Notes under the pieces: model-generated
The model's input: only the letters and a program-made list of their open reading frames with translations
What the model was told of the DNA's origin: nothing
Databases searched by the model: none
NCBI GenBank assembly: GCA_030432455.1
Contig: JAUIHC010000159.1
Coordinates: 1 to 6,905, forward strand
Source of the DNA: Phycisphaerae bacterium
GTDB taxonomy: Bacteria > Planctomycetota > Phycisphaerae > Phycisphaerales > SM1A02
Length of the DNA: 6,905 nt
Reading direction: 5' to 3'
Position numbers and translations under genes: made by a program
Part shown: in pieces, positions 1-5,853 of the stretch
Layout of the letters: every line of letters begins with the position of its first letter
How positions within the stretch are numbered: position 1 is the stretch's first letter

Positions 1-1357
1 CGACATCGACGAATCGCTGGTGACCGGCGAGCCGCTGCCCGTCCGTCGCGCGGTCGGCGACGCGGTCGTCGCGGGCACGGTGAACACGACCGGTCGGCTG
101 GTGGTCGAGGCGAGCGTGGACGGGCGGCACACGACGGTGGCCCGCATCGCCGAACTCGTCCGGCACGCCCAGGGCAGTCGAGCCCCGATCCAGCGACTCG
201 CCGATCGGATCAGCGCGATCTTCGTGCCCGCGGTGGTCTCGATCGCGGTGGCGGCGGCGCTCGGCTGGGGCGTGCTTGGCGGCGACTGGGAGACCGGCGT
301 GGTCTCGGCGGTCACGGTGCTCATCATCTCGTGTCCGTGTGCGCTCGGGCTTGCGACGCCGATGGCGGTGATGGTGGGGGCGGGCGAGGCGAGCCGGCGG
401 GGCATCCTCGTCAAGACCGCGGGTGATCTCGAGGCCGCGGGTCGCATTCGCACGGTCGCGTTCGACAAGACGGGCACGCTGACCGAAGGCCGTCCGACGC
501 TCGGCGCGATCGAGTTGACGGCTGGCGACGCGGACTCCGGTGGTTCGCTCGCGGAAGTCGATGTGCTGCGTCTCGCGGCGACCGTCGAATCATCCAGTGA
601 GCATCCGATCGCGCGGGCGATCGTCGACGCGGCGCGTGCGCGGGGTGCCACGCTCGGCACCGCGGCCGAGTTCCGCGCGACGGCGGGCGTCGGAGTCGAA
701 GGCACGGTCGATGGTCGTCGCGTCGAGGTGGTGCGCGACGAGCGGGCGAGTTGCCGGGTGATCGTCGATGGCGACGAGGTTGCAAGATTGCACGTCGTCG
801 ATTCTTCGCGGGCCGACGCTGCGGAGACCGTGTCGCGGCTGCGGCGACTCGGACTCGGGGTGCGGATGATCACCGGCGATCGTCGCGACGCGGCGATCGC
901 CCTCGGTCGCGACCTCGGCCTCGCACCCGAGGAGATCATCGCCGACGCGACGCCCGAGTCGAAGCTTCAGTCGATCGCGAAGGCAGGGGCGGGAACTGCG
1001 ATGGTCGGGGACGGCATCAACGACGCCGCGGCCCTCGCGCAGGCGACCCTCGGCATCGCGATGGCGGGGGGGACCGAGGCGGCGATCGAGTCGGCGGGCG
1101 TGGTCGTGCCCGCCGACCGGGTCGGGGGTGTCGCCGATGCGATCGAACTCGCGCGGCGCACCCTCCAGACGATCCGTCAGAACCTGTTCCTCGCCTTCTT
1201 CTACAACGCCCTCGCCATTCCCGCTGCGGCGTTCGGCCTCCTCGGCGTCCACGGCCCCCTCATCGCCGCCGGCGCGATGGCCTGCAGCGACATCTCGGTG
1301 ATCGGGAATGCCCTGCGACTCCGAGCCCGCCTCGCCCGGGAACGCCGGGGGCGGTGA
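1..1357 (+). CDS. copA: Copper-type P1B ATPase, C-terminal part (5' end outside window)
   Basis: ATP-driven export of Cu(I) across the inner membrane. The reading frame is open from base 2, so the gene starts upstream; about 451 codons are present, and the metal-binding domains and first membrane helices are missing. Counting from the GTG at 20: the actuator motif TGEP (2-5), a membrane pair around 66-116 carrying the metal site CPC (105-107), the phosphorylation motif DKTGT (149-153, Asp149), the nucleotide-binding SSEHP motif (His195-Pro196), MITGD (283-287), GDGIND (330-335), then two helices with YN (395-396) and MACSD (420-424). CPC plus YN plus the Met of the last helix is the Cu(I) subclass pattern; the usual MxxSS reads MxxSD here. 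The C-terminus NALRLR followed by basic residues looks natural, so the 3' end is intact. The neighbouring operon is not visible. Zn/Cd specificity is unlikely given YN; silver is possible. Confidence 0.93.
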   Translation, partial: DIDESLVTGEPLPVRRAVGDAVVAGTVNTTGRLVVEASVDGRHTTVARIAELVRHAQGSRAPIQRLADRISAIFVPAVVSIAVAAALGWGVLGGDWETGVVSAVTVLIISCPCALGLATPMAVMVGAGEASRRGILVKTAGDLEAAGRIRTVAFDKTGTLTEGRPTLGAIELTAGDADSGGSLAEVDVLRLAATVESSSEHPIARAIVDAARARGATLGTAAEFRATAGVGVEGTVDGRRVEVVRDERASCRVIVDGDEVARLHVVDSSRADAAETVSRLRRLGLGVRMITGDRRDAAIALGRDLGLAPEEIIADATPESKLQSIAKAGAGTAMVGDGINDAAALAQATLGIAMAGGTEAAIESAGVVVPADRVGGVADAIELARRTLQTIRQNLFLAFFYNALAIPAAAFGLLGVHGPLIAAGAMACSDISVIGNALRLRARLARERRGR

Positions 1358-1371
1358 GCCGGTCTGGGGTG

Positions 1372-1536
1372 GAGGAGCCAGGGCGGGTCAACGCCATCGA
1401 AGAGTCTCGCGAGAAGTCGTTCGATGGCCACCTTCAGGCGAAGGCCTTGAATCTGAACGCCACGCTGTCTCGCCACGTCGCGGAGTCGATCCTCGAGCGC
1501 TCTTCTGAACGATGCTGCGTTCGCATATGACCGCAT
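1372..1536 (-). pseudogene. AbiEii-type nucleotidyltransferase toxin, N-terminal remnant
   Basis: The first about 55 codons, beginning MRSYANAASFRRALEDRL and running through ERLLARLF and DPPWLL, look like the start of AbiEii/AbiGii toxins (PF08843), which are around 300 residues long. In the family WLL is followed by KGG and then the nucleotidyltransferase GS...DxD site. Here the frame instead runs into bases that abut copA and then reads antisense to copA, stopping at 1201 after an Arg/Pro-rich tail of 56 codons. All catalytic residues are therefore absent. The ATG shares one base with the antitoxin stop (TGATG), and a GGAGG at 1547-1543 lies 6 bases upstream, so the translation signals of a coupled operon persist although the toxin does not. 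Family recognition is from memory of the motif. Truncation is visible from where the similarity stops. Confidence 0.75.
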
Positions 1537-2144
1537 CAGGAGCCTCCGGTGTCTGAACGGATGGTTGCGTTCATCGAGTCACGCCGGGCCATGAGTGCCT
1601 TCGCATCCGACGACCGGATCATCCCTCGGCGTCTCGCGGTCTCGACGGCATACTCGAACTGCGAGGTTGGAACGGATGGATCCGCCGCAACGTCTTCAAG
1701 GGTTCGTCGCGGCGTGGTCAGCCTGAGACACGAGGCTTCCTGCGTGTCCGTCGGAGTCAGGGGGCTCTTGTGGAGGACGCATCCCTCGGGCGGCGTTCTG
1801 CGGAACGACGGCGGGACGGTGAGATGCATCCGAGTCGGAATGAACTCGGCGAGCTCGTGCAGGGCCAACGCCGTCTGGTGGGAGATGGCCGCCTGTGGCT
1901 GATCGTCCCGGCCTCTGCTCCAGAGCCAGAGTCTGACGAGGTCGTCGTGTTCGGTCAGGGGGACGGTTGGTATTCGATACAGACCTCGTCCGGCCCGCTC
2001 GAAGTTGCCGACCGAAAGGTGGTAACTGACATGGGGATAGGCGTACCCCGCCTCCCTCGCCTGTCGCGTGGTGAAGTACCCGCCCTGATCCACGGCGATG
2101 GCCGTGAGGGCTCGAAGGGCGGTTTTCTGGTCTCGGTAGCCCAT
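1536..2144 (-). CDS. abiEi: AbiEi-family antitoxin / transcriptional regulator, toxin partner lost
   Basis: A 202-residue protein. In known AbiE (type IV) systems AbiEi counteracts the AbiEii nucleotidyltransferase toxin and represses its own promoter. The N-terminus (about 8-60) is a winged-helix domain of the AbiEi type: GGYFTTRQAREAGY, then HVSYHLSVGNFERAGRGLYR and IP. The C-terminal half contains ISHQTALALHEL (87-98), HLTVPPSF (107-114) and RLTTPRRTLEDVA (141-153), as in the family. The ATG at 2144 is chosen because GAAGG (2156-2152) lies 7 bases upstream and similarity begins there; the frame is open further upstream, but that stretch overlaps the promoter and the neighbouring gene. The cognate toxin begins at the shared stop/start but is cut off after about 55 codons, so this is an orphan antitoxin. 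It may still act as a repressor or protect against a related incoming toxin. That is inference. Confidence 0.85.
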   Translation of the reverse strand: MGYRDQKTALRALTAIAVDQGGYFTTRQAREAGYAYPHVSYHLSVGNFERAGRGLYRIPTVPLTEHDDLVRLWLWSRGRDDQPQAAISHQTALALHELAEFIPTRMHLTVPPSFRRTPPEGCVLHKSPLTPTDTQEASCLRLTTPRRTLEDVAADPSVPTSQFEYAVETARRRGMIRSSDAKALMARRDSMNATIRSDTGGS

Positions 2145-2152
2145 GATCGAAC

Positions 2153-2169
2153 CTTCAAATATTTTGAAG
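2153..2169. promoter_or_regulatory. Inverted repeat, likely AbiEi operator
   Basis: CTTCAAA (2153-2159), a 3-base spacer, then TTTGAAG (2163-2169): a perfect 7-bp inverted repeat in an otherwise GC-rich sequence. It runs from the -10 box over the predicted start into the ribosome binding site. A protein bound here would block the promoter, which fits the known autorepression of AbiE systems through inverted repeats. Binding itself is inferred. Confidence 0.5.
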
Positions 2170-2197
2170 TTGTAGGCTCTCGCTGCGAGCGTGTCAA
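2169..2197 (-). promoter_or_regulatory. Promoter of the AbiEi gene
   Basis: On the minus strand TTGACA (2197-2192) is followed after exactly 17 bases by TACAAC (2174-2169). This is a perfect -35 with a 4/6 -10, giving a start near 2162 and a leader of about 18 bases. The 17-base spacer holds a palindrome, CTCGC-T-GCGAG (2179-2189). The promoter starts only 24 bases beyond the stop of the lipoprotein gene, so the regulator has its own transcript. Confidence 0.6.
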
Positions 2198-2220
2198 CCA
2201 CGATCCCCCCGCACGCCACA

Positions 2221-2994
2221 TCACACCCAGTCGCGGGGCACCCTGACGACCGTTCCCTTGGGGACCGTGACATCGTCAAGGTGCGCCGACACGAGTTCGC
2301 CGTCCACTTCGAAGAGCGCGTGCAGGTGATCGCGGCGACCGTGGTGCGTCGAGACGCCGCCGCCACCGACGATGCGGAACCCGACGATCCGCACCCGTCC
2401 CTCGGTCTCGCCGTCGAACCGCCACGGCGGTGACGCCGCGGCGCCTTCCGGGTCGCCGTGCGGGCACGCGCCCGCGGCGACGTGCGCCGTCACGCACGCG
2501 GTCGGAGCGATGACCTGCATCGGGAACGACCAGTCGGCCTCAAGTCCGGTCTCCCGCGCGAGCGCTTCTGCCCGCGTCAGAAGGCCCTCGAGATCGCATG
2601 GCGACTCGAGCACCGTCTCGTTCCACGCGAGCACGCGGCCGACGGTGAGCATGGTCGCCGCGCCCGACGCGGGCGGGCCGCCGAGCGAGACGGTCTCAAG
2701 CACTGTGGTCCCGTCGGGCAGTCGATCGACGACGCGACTGCTCCAACACTCGCCGTCGCACGCGGTGATCTCGCCCGCCAGCCCCGGTTCCATGCCGACC
2801 GCGATCACGCCCGGCACGAACTGAACCGACGACAGCGAGACCCGTGCCTCGGACTGACCGTCCCGCATGACGGCCCGCATCGCACCGACCTGCGTGATCT
2901 CGGGCGGCGATGATCGCACCGGCGGCGCCGTGCAGCCCGAGAGGGCGACGAACAGGGCGAGGCTGACGAGAGACATGGGGTGGATGGCGATCAT
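2221..2994 (-). CDS. Predicted lipoprotein, acetolactate-decarboxylase-like
   Basis: A 257-residue protein with an N-terminal hydrophobic segment and lipobox LSGC (Cys21), so probably lipid-anchored outside the cytoplasmic membrane. The body resembles acetolactate decarboxylases (PF03306; acetolactate to acetoin). An early AVGMEPGLAGEITACDGE segment (65-82) parallels the family's G..F..LDGE..xLDG region. A late THHGRRDHLHALF stretch (216-228) followed by SAHLDDV (236-242) parallels its zinc-binding HxH...H motif (His223, His225, His238). The spacing from HxH to the last His is a little longer than in the Brevibacillus enzyme as I remember it, so the enzyme activity is uncertain. The signal peptide has no Lys/Arg near its start, which is weak. 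ATG 2994 has no clear Shine-Dalgarno; ATG 2976 is an alternative that keeps the lipobox. No acetolactate synthase gene is near. Confidence 0.6.
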   Translation of the reverse strand: MIAIHPMSLVSLALFVALSGCTAPPVRSSPPEITQVGAMRAVMRDGQSEARVSLSSVQFVPGVIAVGMEPGLAGEITACDGECWSSRVVDRLPDGTTVLETVSLGGPPASGAATMLTVGRVLAWNETVLESPCDLEGLLTRAEALARETGLEADWSFPMQVIAPTACVTAHVAAGACPHGDPEGAAASPPWRFDGETEGRVRIVGFRIVGGGGVSTHHGRRDHLHALFEVDGELVSAHLDDVTVPKGTVVRVPRDWV

Positions 2995-3044
2995 GGGAGG
3001 TCTCGGGGGCGAGAGATCGGTCGGGAAACGCGTGAGGCACGAGG

Positions 3045-3073
3045 ATCATCATCGAGTCAGGTGAGCGTGTCGA
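3045..3073 (-). promoter_or_regulatory. Possible promoter of the lipoprotein gene
   Basis: Minus-strand TCGACA (3073-3068), a 17-base spacer, then GATGAT (3050-3045): 5/6 and 4/6 matches to the sigma-70 boxes, about 50 bases before the lipoprotein ATG. The 110-base gap after the PIN gene stop is wide enough for a separate promoter. Such matches occur by chance, so this is tentative. Confidence 0.3.
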
Positions 3074-3104
3074 GTTCTCGGCTCGGCTCGGCCGCTGGCA
3101 GACG

Positions 3105-3677
3105 TCAGAGGTGTTCCAAGGATGATCCAAGGGCGGCGGCCGTCCTCGCGAGCCCTTGGCGTTCCAGAAGGTCGAGGAATGACGCCGAGGAGAATGGCGG
3201 ACTTCTGAGCCGCGATCGAACGGACCGCGCGGCGTGCACGACCGCCTCGGCATCCAGGTCGTGGAGTTGCATGATGAAGTCATCGGGGTGAACGGCGCGG
3301 ACGCCGAACGGTGCGAGTGCCCGCGCAGGGAAGTGCTTGAGGTTGGTGGTGACGATCAGGTCGGCAGGGGCACGGATCGCCGCCGCCAGCACATGCCGGT
3401 CCGCTGGATCCGGGAGTGTCAGCCCGTCGATCAGCGGCATGTACCCGGTCACGATGCAATCTGGCACCGCGGCCTCCATCAATCCGGCGAGCCGTGCGAT
3501 CTGTGCTGACGAGATGTCCGGCTTGTCGGCGCGGAGCGCCCGAGTCCACTCCTCGCGAATGGTCGCGGTCCACGTCGCGCGGAAGCGTCGCGTGCTTGCG
3601 AGCTGGATCAGCAGATTCCGTAGCGTCGCGGGATACAGGACGCAGGCGTCGAAGACGACGGTCAAGCGGCGGTGCAT
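3105..3677 (-). CDS. PIN-domain ribonuclease toxin of a VapC-like TA pair
   Basis: PIN-domain toxins are Mg2+-dependent RNases that cut RNA to stop growth until neutralised by the partner antitoxin. Counting from the GTG at 3683: VVFDACVLYP (9-18) supplies the first acidic residue, Asp12; REEW (43-46) supplies Glu44/Glu45; PDPADRHVLAAA (91-102) supplies Asp92/Asp95; and IVTTNLKHFP (110-119) ends the core with TTN, the arrangement of the COG1569-like PIN group. The whole domain is present (about 190 residues) without a stop or frameshift. The start is either the ATG at 3677 (chosen) or the GTG at 3683; neither has a clear Shine-Dalgarno. It begins 20-26 bases after the stop of the HTH antitoxin, so the two form one operon, antitoxin first. 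This is the only apparently intact toxin in the window. Confidence 0.88.
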   Translation of the reverse strand: MHRRLTVVFDACVLYPATLRNLLIQLASTRRFRATWTATIREEWTRALRADKPDISSAQIARLAGLMEAAVPDCIVTGYMPLIDGLTLPDPADRHVLAAAIRAPADLIVTTNLKHFPARALAPFGVRAVHPDDFIMQLHDLDAEAVVHAARSVRSRLRSPPFSSASFLDLLERQGLARTAAALGSSLEHL

Positions 3678-3703
3678 CCGCACGACTCAGGAACCCGGTC
3701 GAT

Positions 3704-4156
3704 TCAGATCAGGCCGAGTTCCTGGTCGAGTTCGGCAAGCTCGTCGAGTGCGGCCTGACGGCCACGTTCGGATCGCCTTCGATAGGCGGCGAGGTCCTTG
3801 AAGAGCACTCGGCGGTGGGTGCCCACCTTGCGAGCCGGGAGTCGTCCCGCCTCGATCTCCTTCACCACGAACGGACGGGAGACGCCGAGCAGGTCGGCGA
3901 CCCGTTGCGTCGTGAGTTCGGCATGGATCGGCATGAGCGTCACGGTGTTGCCGCTCGCCATCTCGGCGAGCAGGCGTGCGAGGAGTTGAGCGGCGGCTGC
4001 CGGAATCTCGAGGGTGATGGAATCGTCGTCGTCGGTGGTGAGTCGCAGCGACCGCGGCTTCGACAGAATTCTGGAGAGCGCTCGGCTCGATTCCTGAGCC
4101 TGGCGCATCTCGACCTCGGTCGGCGGCGACTCGGGCAATTGGGGATCGACACGCAT
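3704..4156 (-). CDS. Excisionase-family HTH antitoxin, partner of the PIN toxin
   Basis: A 150-residue DNA-binding protein. The segment LTTQRVADLLGVSRPFVVKE (81-100) is a MerR/excisionase-type helix-turn-helix, followed by the wing EAGRLPARKVGTHRRVLFKDLAAYR (102-126). The N-terminal half has SITLEIPAAAAQLLARLL (46-63) and MASGNTVTLMPIHAE (66-80), typical of the antitoxins found directly before PIN toxins. The acidic C-terminal helix (ALDELAELDQELG, 136-148) is a plausible toxin-binding tail. ATG 4156 is chosen because GGAGG (4166-4162) sits 5 bases upstream; the frame extends much further upstream, but only through T-rich and repeat DNA. It probably neutralises the PIN protein and represses the operon through the repeats just upstream; both roles follow from the family and position. 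Confidence 0.87.
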   Translation of the reverse strand: MRVDPQLPESPPTEVEMRQAQESSRALSRILSKPRSLRLTTDDDDSITLEIPAAAAQLLARLLAEMASGNTVTLMPIHAELTTQRVADLLGVSRPFVVKEIEAGRLPARKVGTHRRVLFKDLAAYRRRSERGRQAALDELAELDQELGLI

Positions 4157-4176
4157 GGAGACCTCCAGACGCGACA

Positions 4177-4218
4177 AGCATATCGTCCAAACGAAACAAA
4201 GCAAGAAAACGAAACAAA
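4177..4218 (-). promoter_or_regulatory. Promoter/operator region of the HTH-PIN operon with direct repeats
   Basis: This is the only strongly A/T-rich patch in the neighbourhood. An 11-base direct repeat, AACGAAACAAA on the plus strand, occurs at 4190-4200 and 4208-4218 (period 18). Minus-strand boxes TTGCTT (4204-4199) and TATGCT (4182-4177), 16 bases apart, would make a weak promoter whose spacer contains the first repeat, with the second just upstream of the -35. That is a good position for autoregulation by the antitoxin. The repeat is seen; the promoter and binding are inferred. Confidence 0.4.
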
Positions 4219-4254
4219 CAAAACGAGTAAGGCAAGAGAAGTCGTCCGATGCAG

Positions 4255-4301
4255 ACCCTCGCTGCCTCCGACTCCGGTGGGGCTCGCGGGCCAGCGAGGG
4301 T
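4255..4301. other. Stem-loop of unknown role
   Basis: ACCCTCGCTG (4255-4264) and CAGCGAGGGT (4292-4301) are perfect reverse complements separated by 27 bases. There is no T-run on either side, so a classical terminator is unlikely. It lies about 100 bases upstream of the antitoxin start. Confidence 0.35.
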
Positions 4302-4640
4302 TCGGGCGGGGGTCTGGCAGTTGGGTATTGGTGGTGGTCTCGGCACGGCGTCATGCACCGCCGCCGGAAGACCACCTCGCGACCGTCACACGCGGTCGAG
4401 TGCCAAGGTAGTTCGCTCAAGAGGCGACAACCGCAAGTACTGCCAAAGTTCTTGACGACCGGAGTCTGTCGGGTCGCAGTCGGTGCGTGTCCCCGATTGG
4501 GATGACCAATTGGGATTTCAGGCGGCCGCCCGATCGACGCACGTTCGATCGCATCCCTCGCCGCCGAAATACGCTCCGAACCCTCCCGACGCCCGCAACA
4601 ACAGACCAGCCACCGGACCCACCTTCGACCCATGGGGCCC

Positions 4641-4688
4641 AGTCCGGGACACCCACCAACCGAGTTCTGTCGGTGGGTGTCCTCGACT
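4641..4688. repeat. Long imperfect palindrome, REP-like
   Basis: Arms 4641-4657 and 4672-4688 are complementary at 15 of 17 positions, including a perfect 11-bp core, GGACACCCACC against GGTGGGTGTCC, with a 14-base loop. A second short stem, ACCGA/TCGGT (4659-4663, 4670-4674), could form inside as an alternative. Size and shape resemble REP elements that RAYT transposases spread through bacterial genomes. No transposase is in this window, so that comparison is inference. Confidence 0.55.
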
Positions 4689-4784
4689 CTCCCAATCGAG
4701 TTCTGTCGGTGGGTGTCCTCGACTCTCCTGGTGTCCTCGACTCTCCTGTCGGTGGGTGTCCTCGACTCTCCCCCTCGACTCTCC
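4657..4784. repeat. 36-bp tandem repeat with decayed copies
   Basis: Two adjacent 36-bp units (4657-4692 and 4693-4728) differ at one base. Three shortened copies sharing the 3' end follow: 4731-4746 (16 bases), 4747-4771 (25 bases) and 4773-4784 (12 bases). All five end in CCTCGACTCTCC. The first unit supplies the right arm of the palindrome at 4641-4688. There are no unique spacers, so this is not a CRISPR array. Confidence 0.85.
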
Positions 4785-4860
4785 CGGTCCGCGGATCGCC
4801 GCCACATTCCGACACCGACGCCTCTCGCCGGTCGCCACTCCCCCGTGGTGTCACGAGCCG

Positions 4861-4874
4861 CGCCTCGCGAGGCG
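4861..4874. other. Perfect 14-bp palindrome
   Basis: CGCCTCGCGAGGCG is a perfect self-complementary 14-mer about 50 bases upstream of a possible -10 box of the secreted-protein gene. It could be a regulator site or chance in GC-rich DNA; nothing else supports a role. Confidence 0.3.
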
Positions 4875-4923
4875 TTGTGGTGTGGATCGACTGAATCGAA
4901 GGTGCGTGGGTCGAGGTCCGGTG

Positions 4924-4929
4924 TATAAC
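4924..4929 (+). promoter_or_regulatory. Possible -10 box of the secreted-protein gene
   Basis: TATAAC matches the -10 consensus at 5 of 6 positions and stands out in GC-rich surroundings, but no -35 box is seen at the usual distance. It would give a leader of about 100 bases before the ATG at 5039. Confidence 0.3.
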
Positions 4930-5038
4930 AGACCGCGACATCGTCCCGATCGTGTCACATCGAGGGCGGATCGTTTCGCTCGGTTGCAGGCACGCCCGCC
5001 GCGTCCCTCGGAGAGCGGGTTCACAAGGAGAAAGTGAT

Positions 5039-5758
5039 ATGAGTCGTTCGGAAGCTCACCTGACCGGCCGCCTCGCGGCCTACTCGGCGATGGTCGTTCC
5101 CGCGATGTTGCTGGCCCCGGAGGCGAGTGCAGGCATCTACTCGCAGACTGGACTGTCCCTGCGGATCGGGTCCGGGGGCACGAACACCACGCTGACGATC
5201 ACCGGTGCGGGCAACGCGAGTGTCGGCCAGATCGAACTTCGGAGTCTGGGCGGTTCCTACGCCCAGATCGTTGGTGCGAACTTCTCGTGGAGGGGGATTT
5301 ATCAGTCCGCGGTCACCAGCTCTTGGTTCGGCGGACTTCCGGTGGGGGCTGGCGCGACCTGGAACAACCTCGGACGCACGGCCAATGGCTTCCCGGGCAC
5401 ATCCAACAGTATCACTACCCTAAGCGTCGCCGACATCAACTGGGGCGATAACCCTTCGGGACTGATCGGTCTGGACCCTCAGGGAGTCGGAAACGCCGGA
5501 ACGACCTGGTACCTGCTCTTCAAGTTCGCGAGTGGCTCGGCGACGGGCAACTACGGTTGGCTGTCGTTCGATGCGAATGTGAGTAGCACGAACGCCTCCG
5601 ATTCGTACATCACCGTCACCGGCTGGGGCTGGGACGACAGCGGGAACACCATCGCCGCCGGGGCGACCGCGGGTCCCGCGGTCCCCGGGGTCTCGGGTCT
5701 GGCGGCGCTGGCCATCGGTGCGGCAGGCATCCGGGGCCGTCGCCGCAGCGTCGCCTGA
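5039..5758 (+). CDS. Secreted protein with PEP-CTERM-like C-terminal anchor
   Basis: A 239-residue exported protein of unknown function. The start is fixed by AAGGAG (5025-5030), 8 bases before the ATG, and by a signal peptide: Arg11, a hydrophobic stretch (12-26) and a likely cleavage after ASA (Ala31). The mature part is rich in Gly, Ser, Thr and Asn (32-210) with beta-strand-like segments, including a WYLLFKF stretch (157-163) and NYGWLSFDANV (171-181), then VTGWGWDDSGNTIAAGAT (193-210). The YGW...W..D..G..I..G pattern recurs just before the anchor in many planctomycete surface proteins. The tail is VPGVSG (215-220), a hydrophobic helix (to about 231) and RGRRR (232-236): a PEP-CTERM-like sorting signal with VPG in place of VPEP. 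It would be processed by an exosortase-type enzyme and displayed at the surface; no such enzyme gene is in view. It is followed by a strong terminator. Confidence 0.85.
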   Translation: MSRSEAHLTGRLAAYSAMVVPAMLLAPEASAGIYSQTGLSLRIGSGGTNTTLTITGAGNASVGQIELRSLGGSYAQIVGANFSWRGIYQSAVTSSWFGGLPVGAGATWNNLGRTANGFPGTSNSITTLSVADINWGDNPSGLIGLDPQGVGNAGTTWYLLFKFASGSATGNYGWLSFDANVSSTNASDSYITVTGWGWDDSGNTIAAGATAGPAVPGVSGLAALAIGAAGIRGRRRSVA

Positions 5759-5802
5759 TCGAGATCGCCGCTGAGGCGGCCGGAGTCATCCACACGAGAG
5801 TC

Positions 5803-5832
5803 CACCGCCCCGGGCCGACGCCCGGGGCGGTG
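5803..5832. terminator. GC-rich hairpin terminator between convergent genes
   Basis: CACCGCCCCGGGC and GCCCGGGGCGGTG form a perfect 13-bp stem with a CGAC tetraloop, 44 bases after the stop of the secreted-protein gene and 21 bases beyond the 3' end of the convergent tRNA. The sequence after it (TCGTGTTC) is only mildly T-rich. The position suggests it serves both transcripts. Confidence 0.75.
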
Positions 5833-5853
5833 TCGTGTTCACGGGTCGGGCGA

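Larger units (their letters stand above)
4157..5038. other. Intergenic region of about 880 bases between divergent genes
   Basis: No convincing gene. Several overlapping frames stay open here on both strands, but none starts with a ribosome binding site or gives a recognisable protein; they are rich in Arg, Pro and Ser, and the 36-bp repeat keeps all frames open. Contents in order: the T-rich repeats at the antitoxin promoter (4177-4218), a 10-bp stem (4255-4301), a short direct repeat ATTGGGAT at 4496-4503 and 4509-4516, the palindrome and tandem array (4641-4784), a 14-bp palindrome (4861-4874) and the leader of the secreted-protein gene. Confidence 0.7.

Noticed and set aside
411..1530. 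Long open frames overlapping copA on both strands (590-1252 minus, 751-1530 plus, 411-785 minus)
   Set aside because: They are Arg/Pro-rich shadows of a GC-rich gene whose own frame carries every P-type ATPase motif; none has a domain or ribosome binding site.
4255..4301. Rho-independent terminator
   Set aside because: A perfect 10-bp stem but with a 27-base loop and no T-run on either strand; kept only as a stem-loop of unknown role.
3416..4411. Open frame of 331 codons on the plus strand across the HTH-PIN genes
   Set aside because: It is antisense to two recognisable TA genes and its translation is low-complexity, with no family resemblance.
4657..4784. CRISPR-like array
   Set aside because: The units abut or are separated by at most 2 bases and shorten progressively; no spacers of regular length exist and no cas gene is present.
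4417..5037. Overlapping open frames on both strands through the repeat region
   Set aside because: The 36-bp period is a multiple of three and contains no stop, which keeps frames open by itself; there is no start signal and no recognisable protein.
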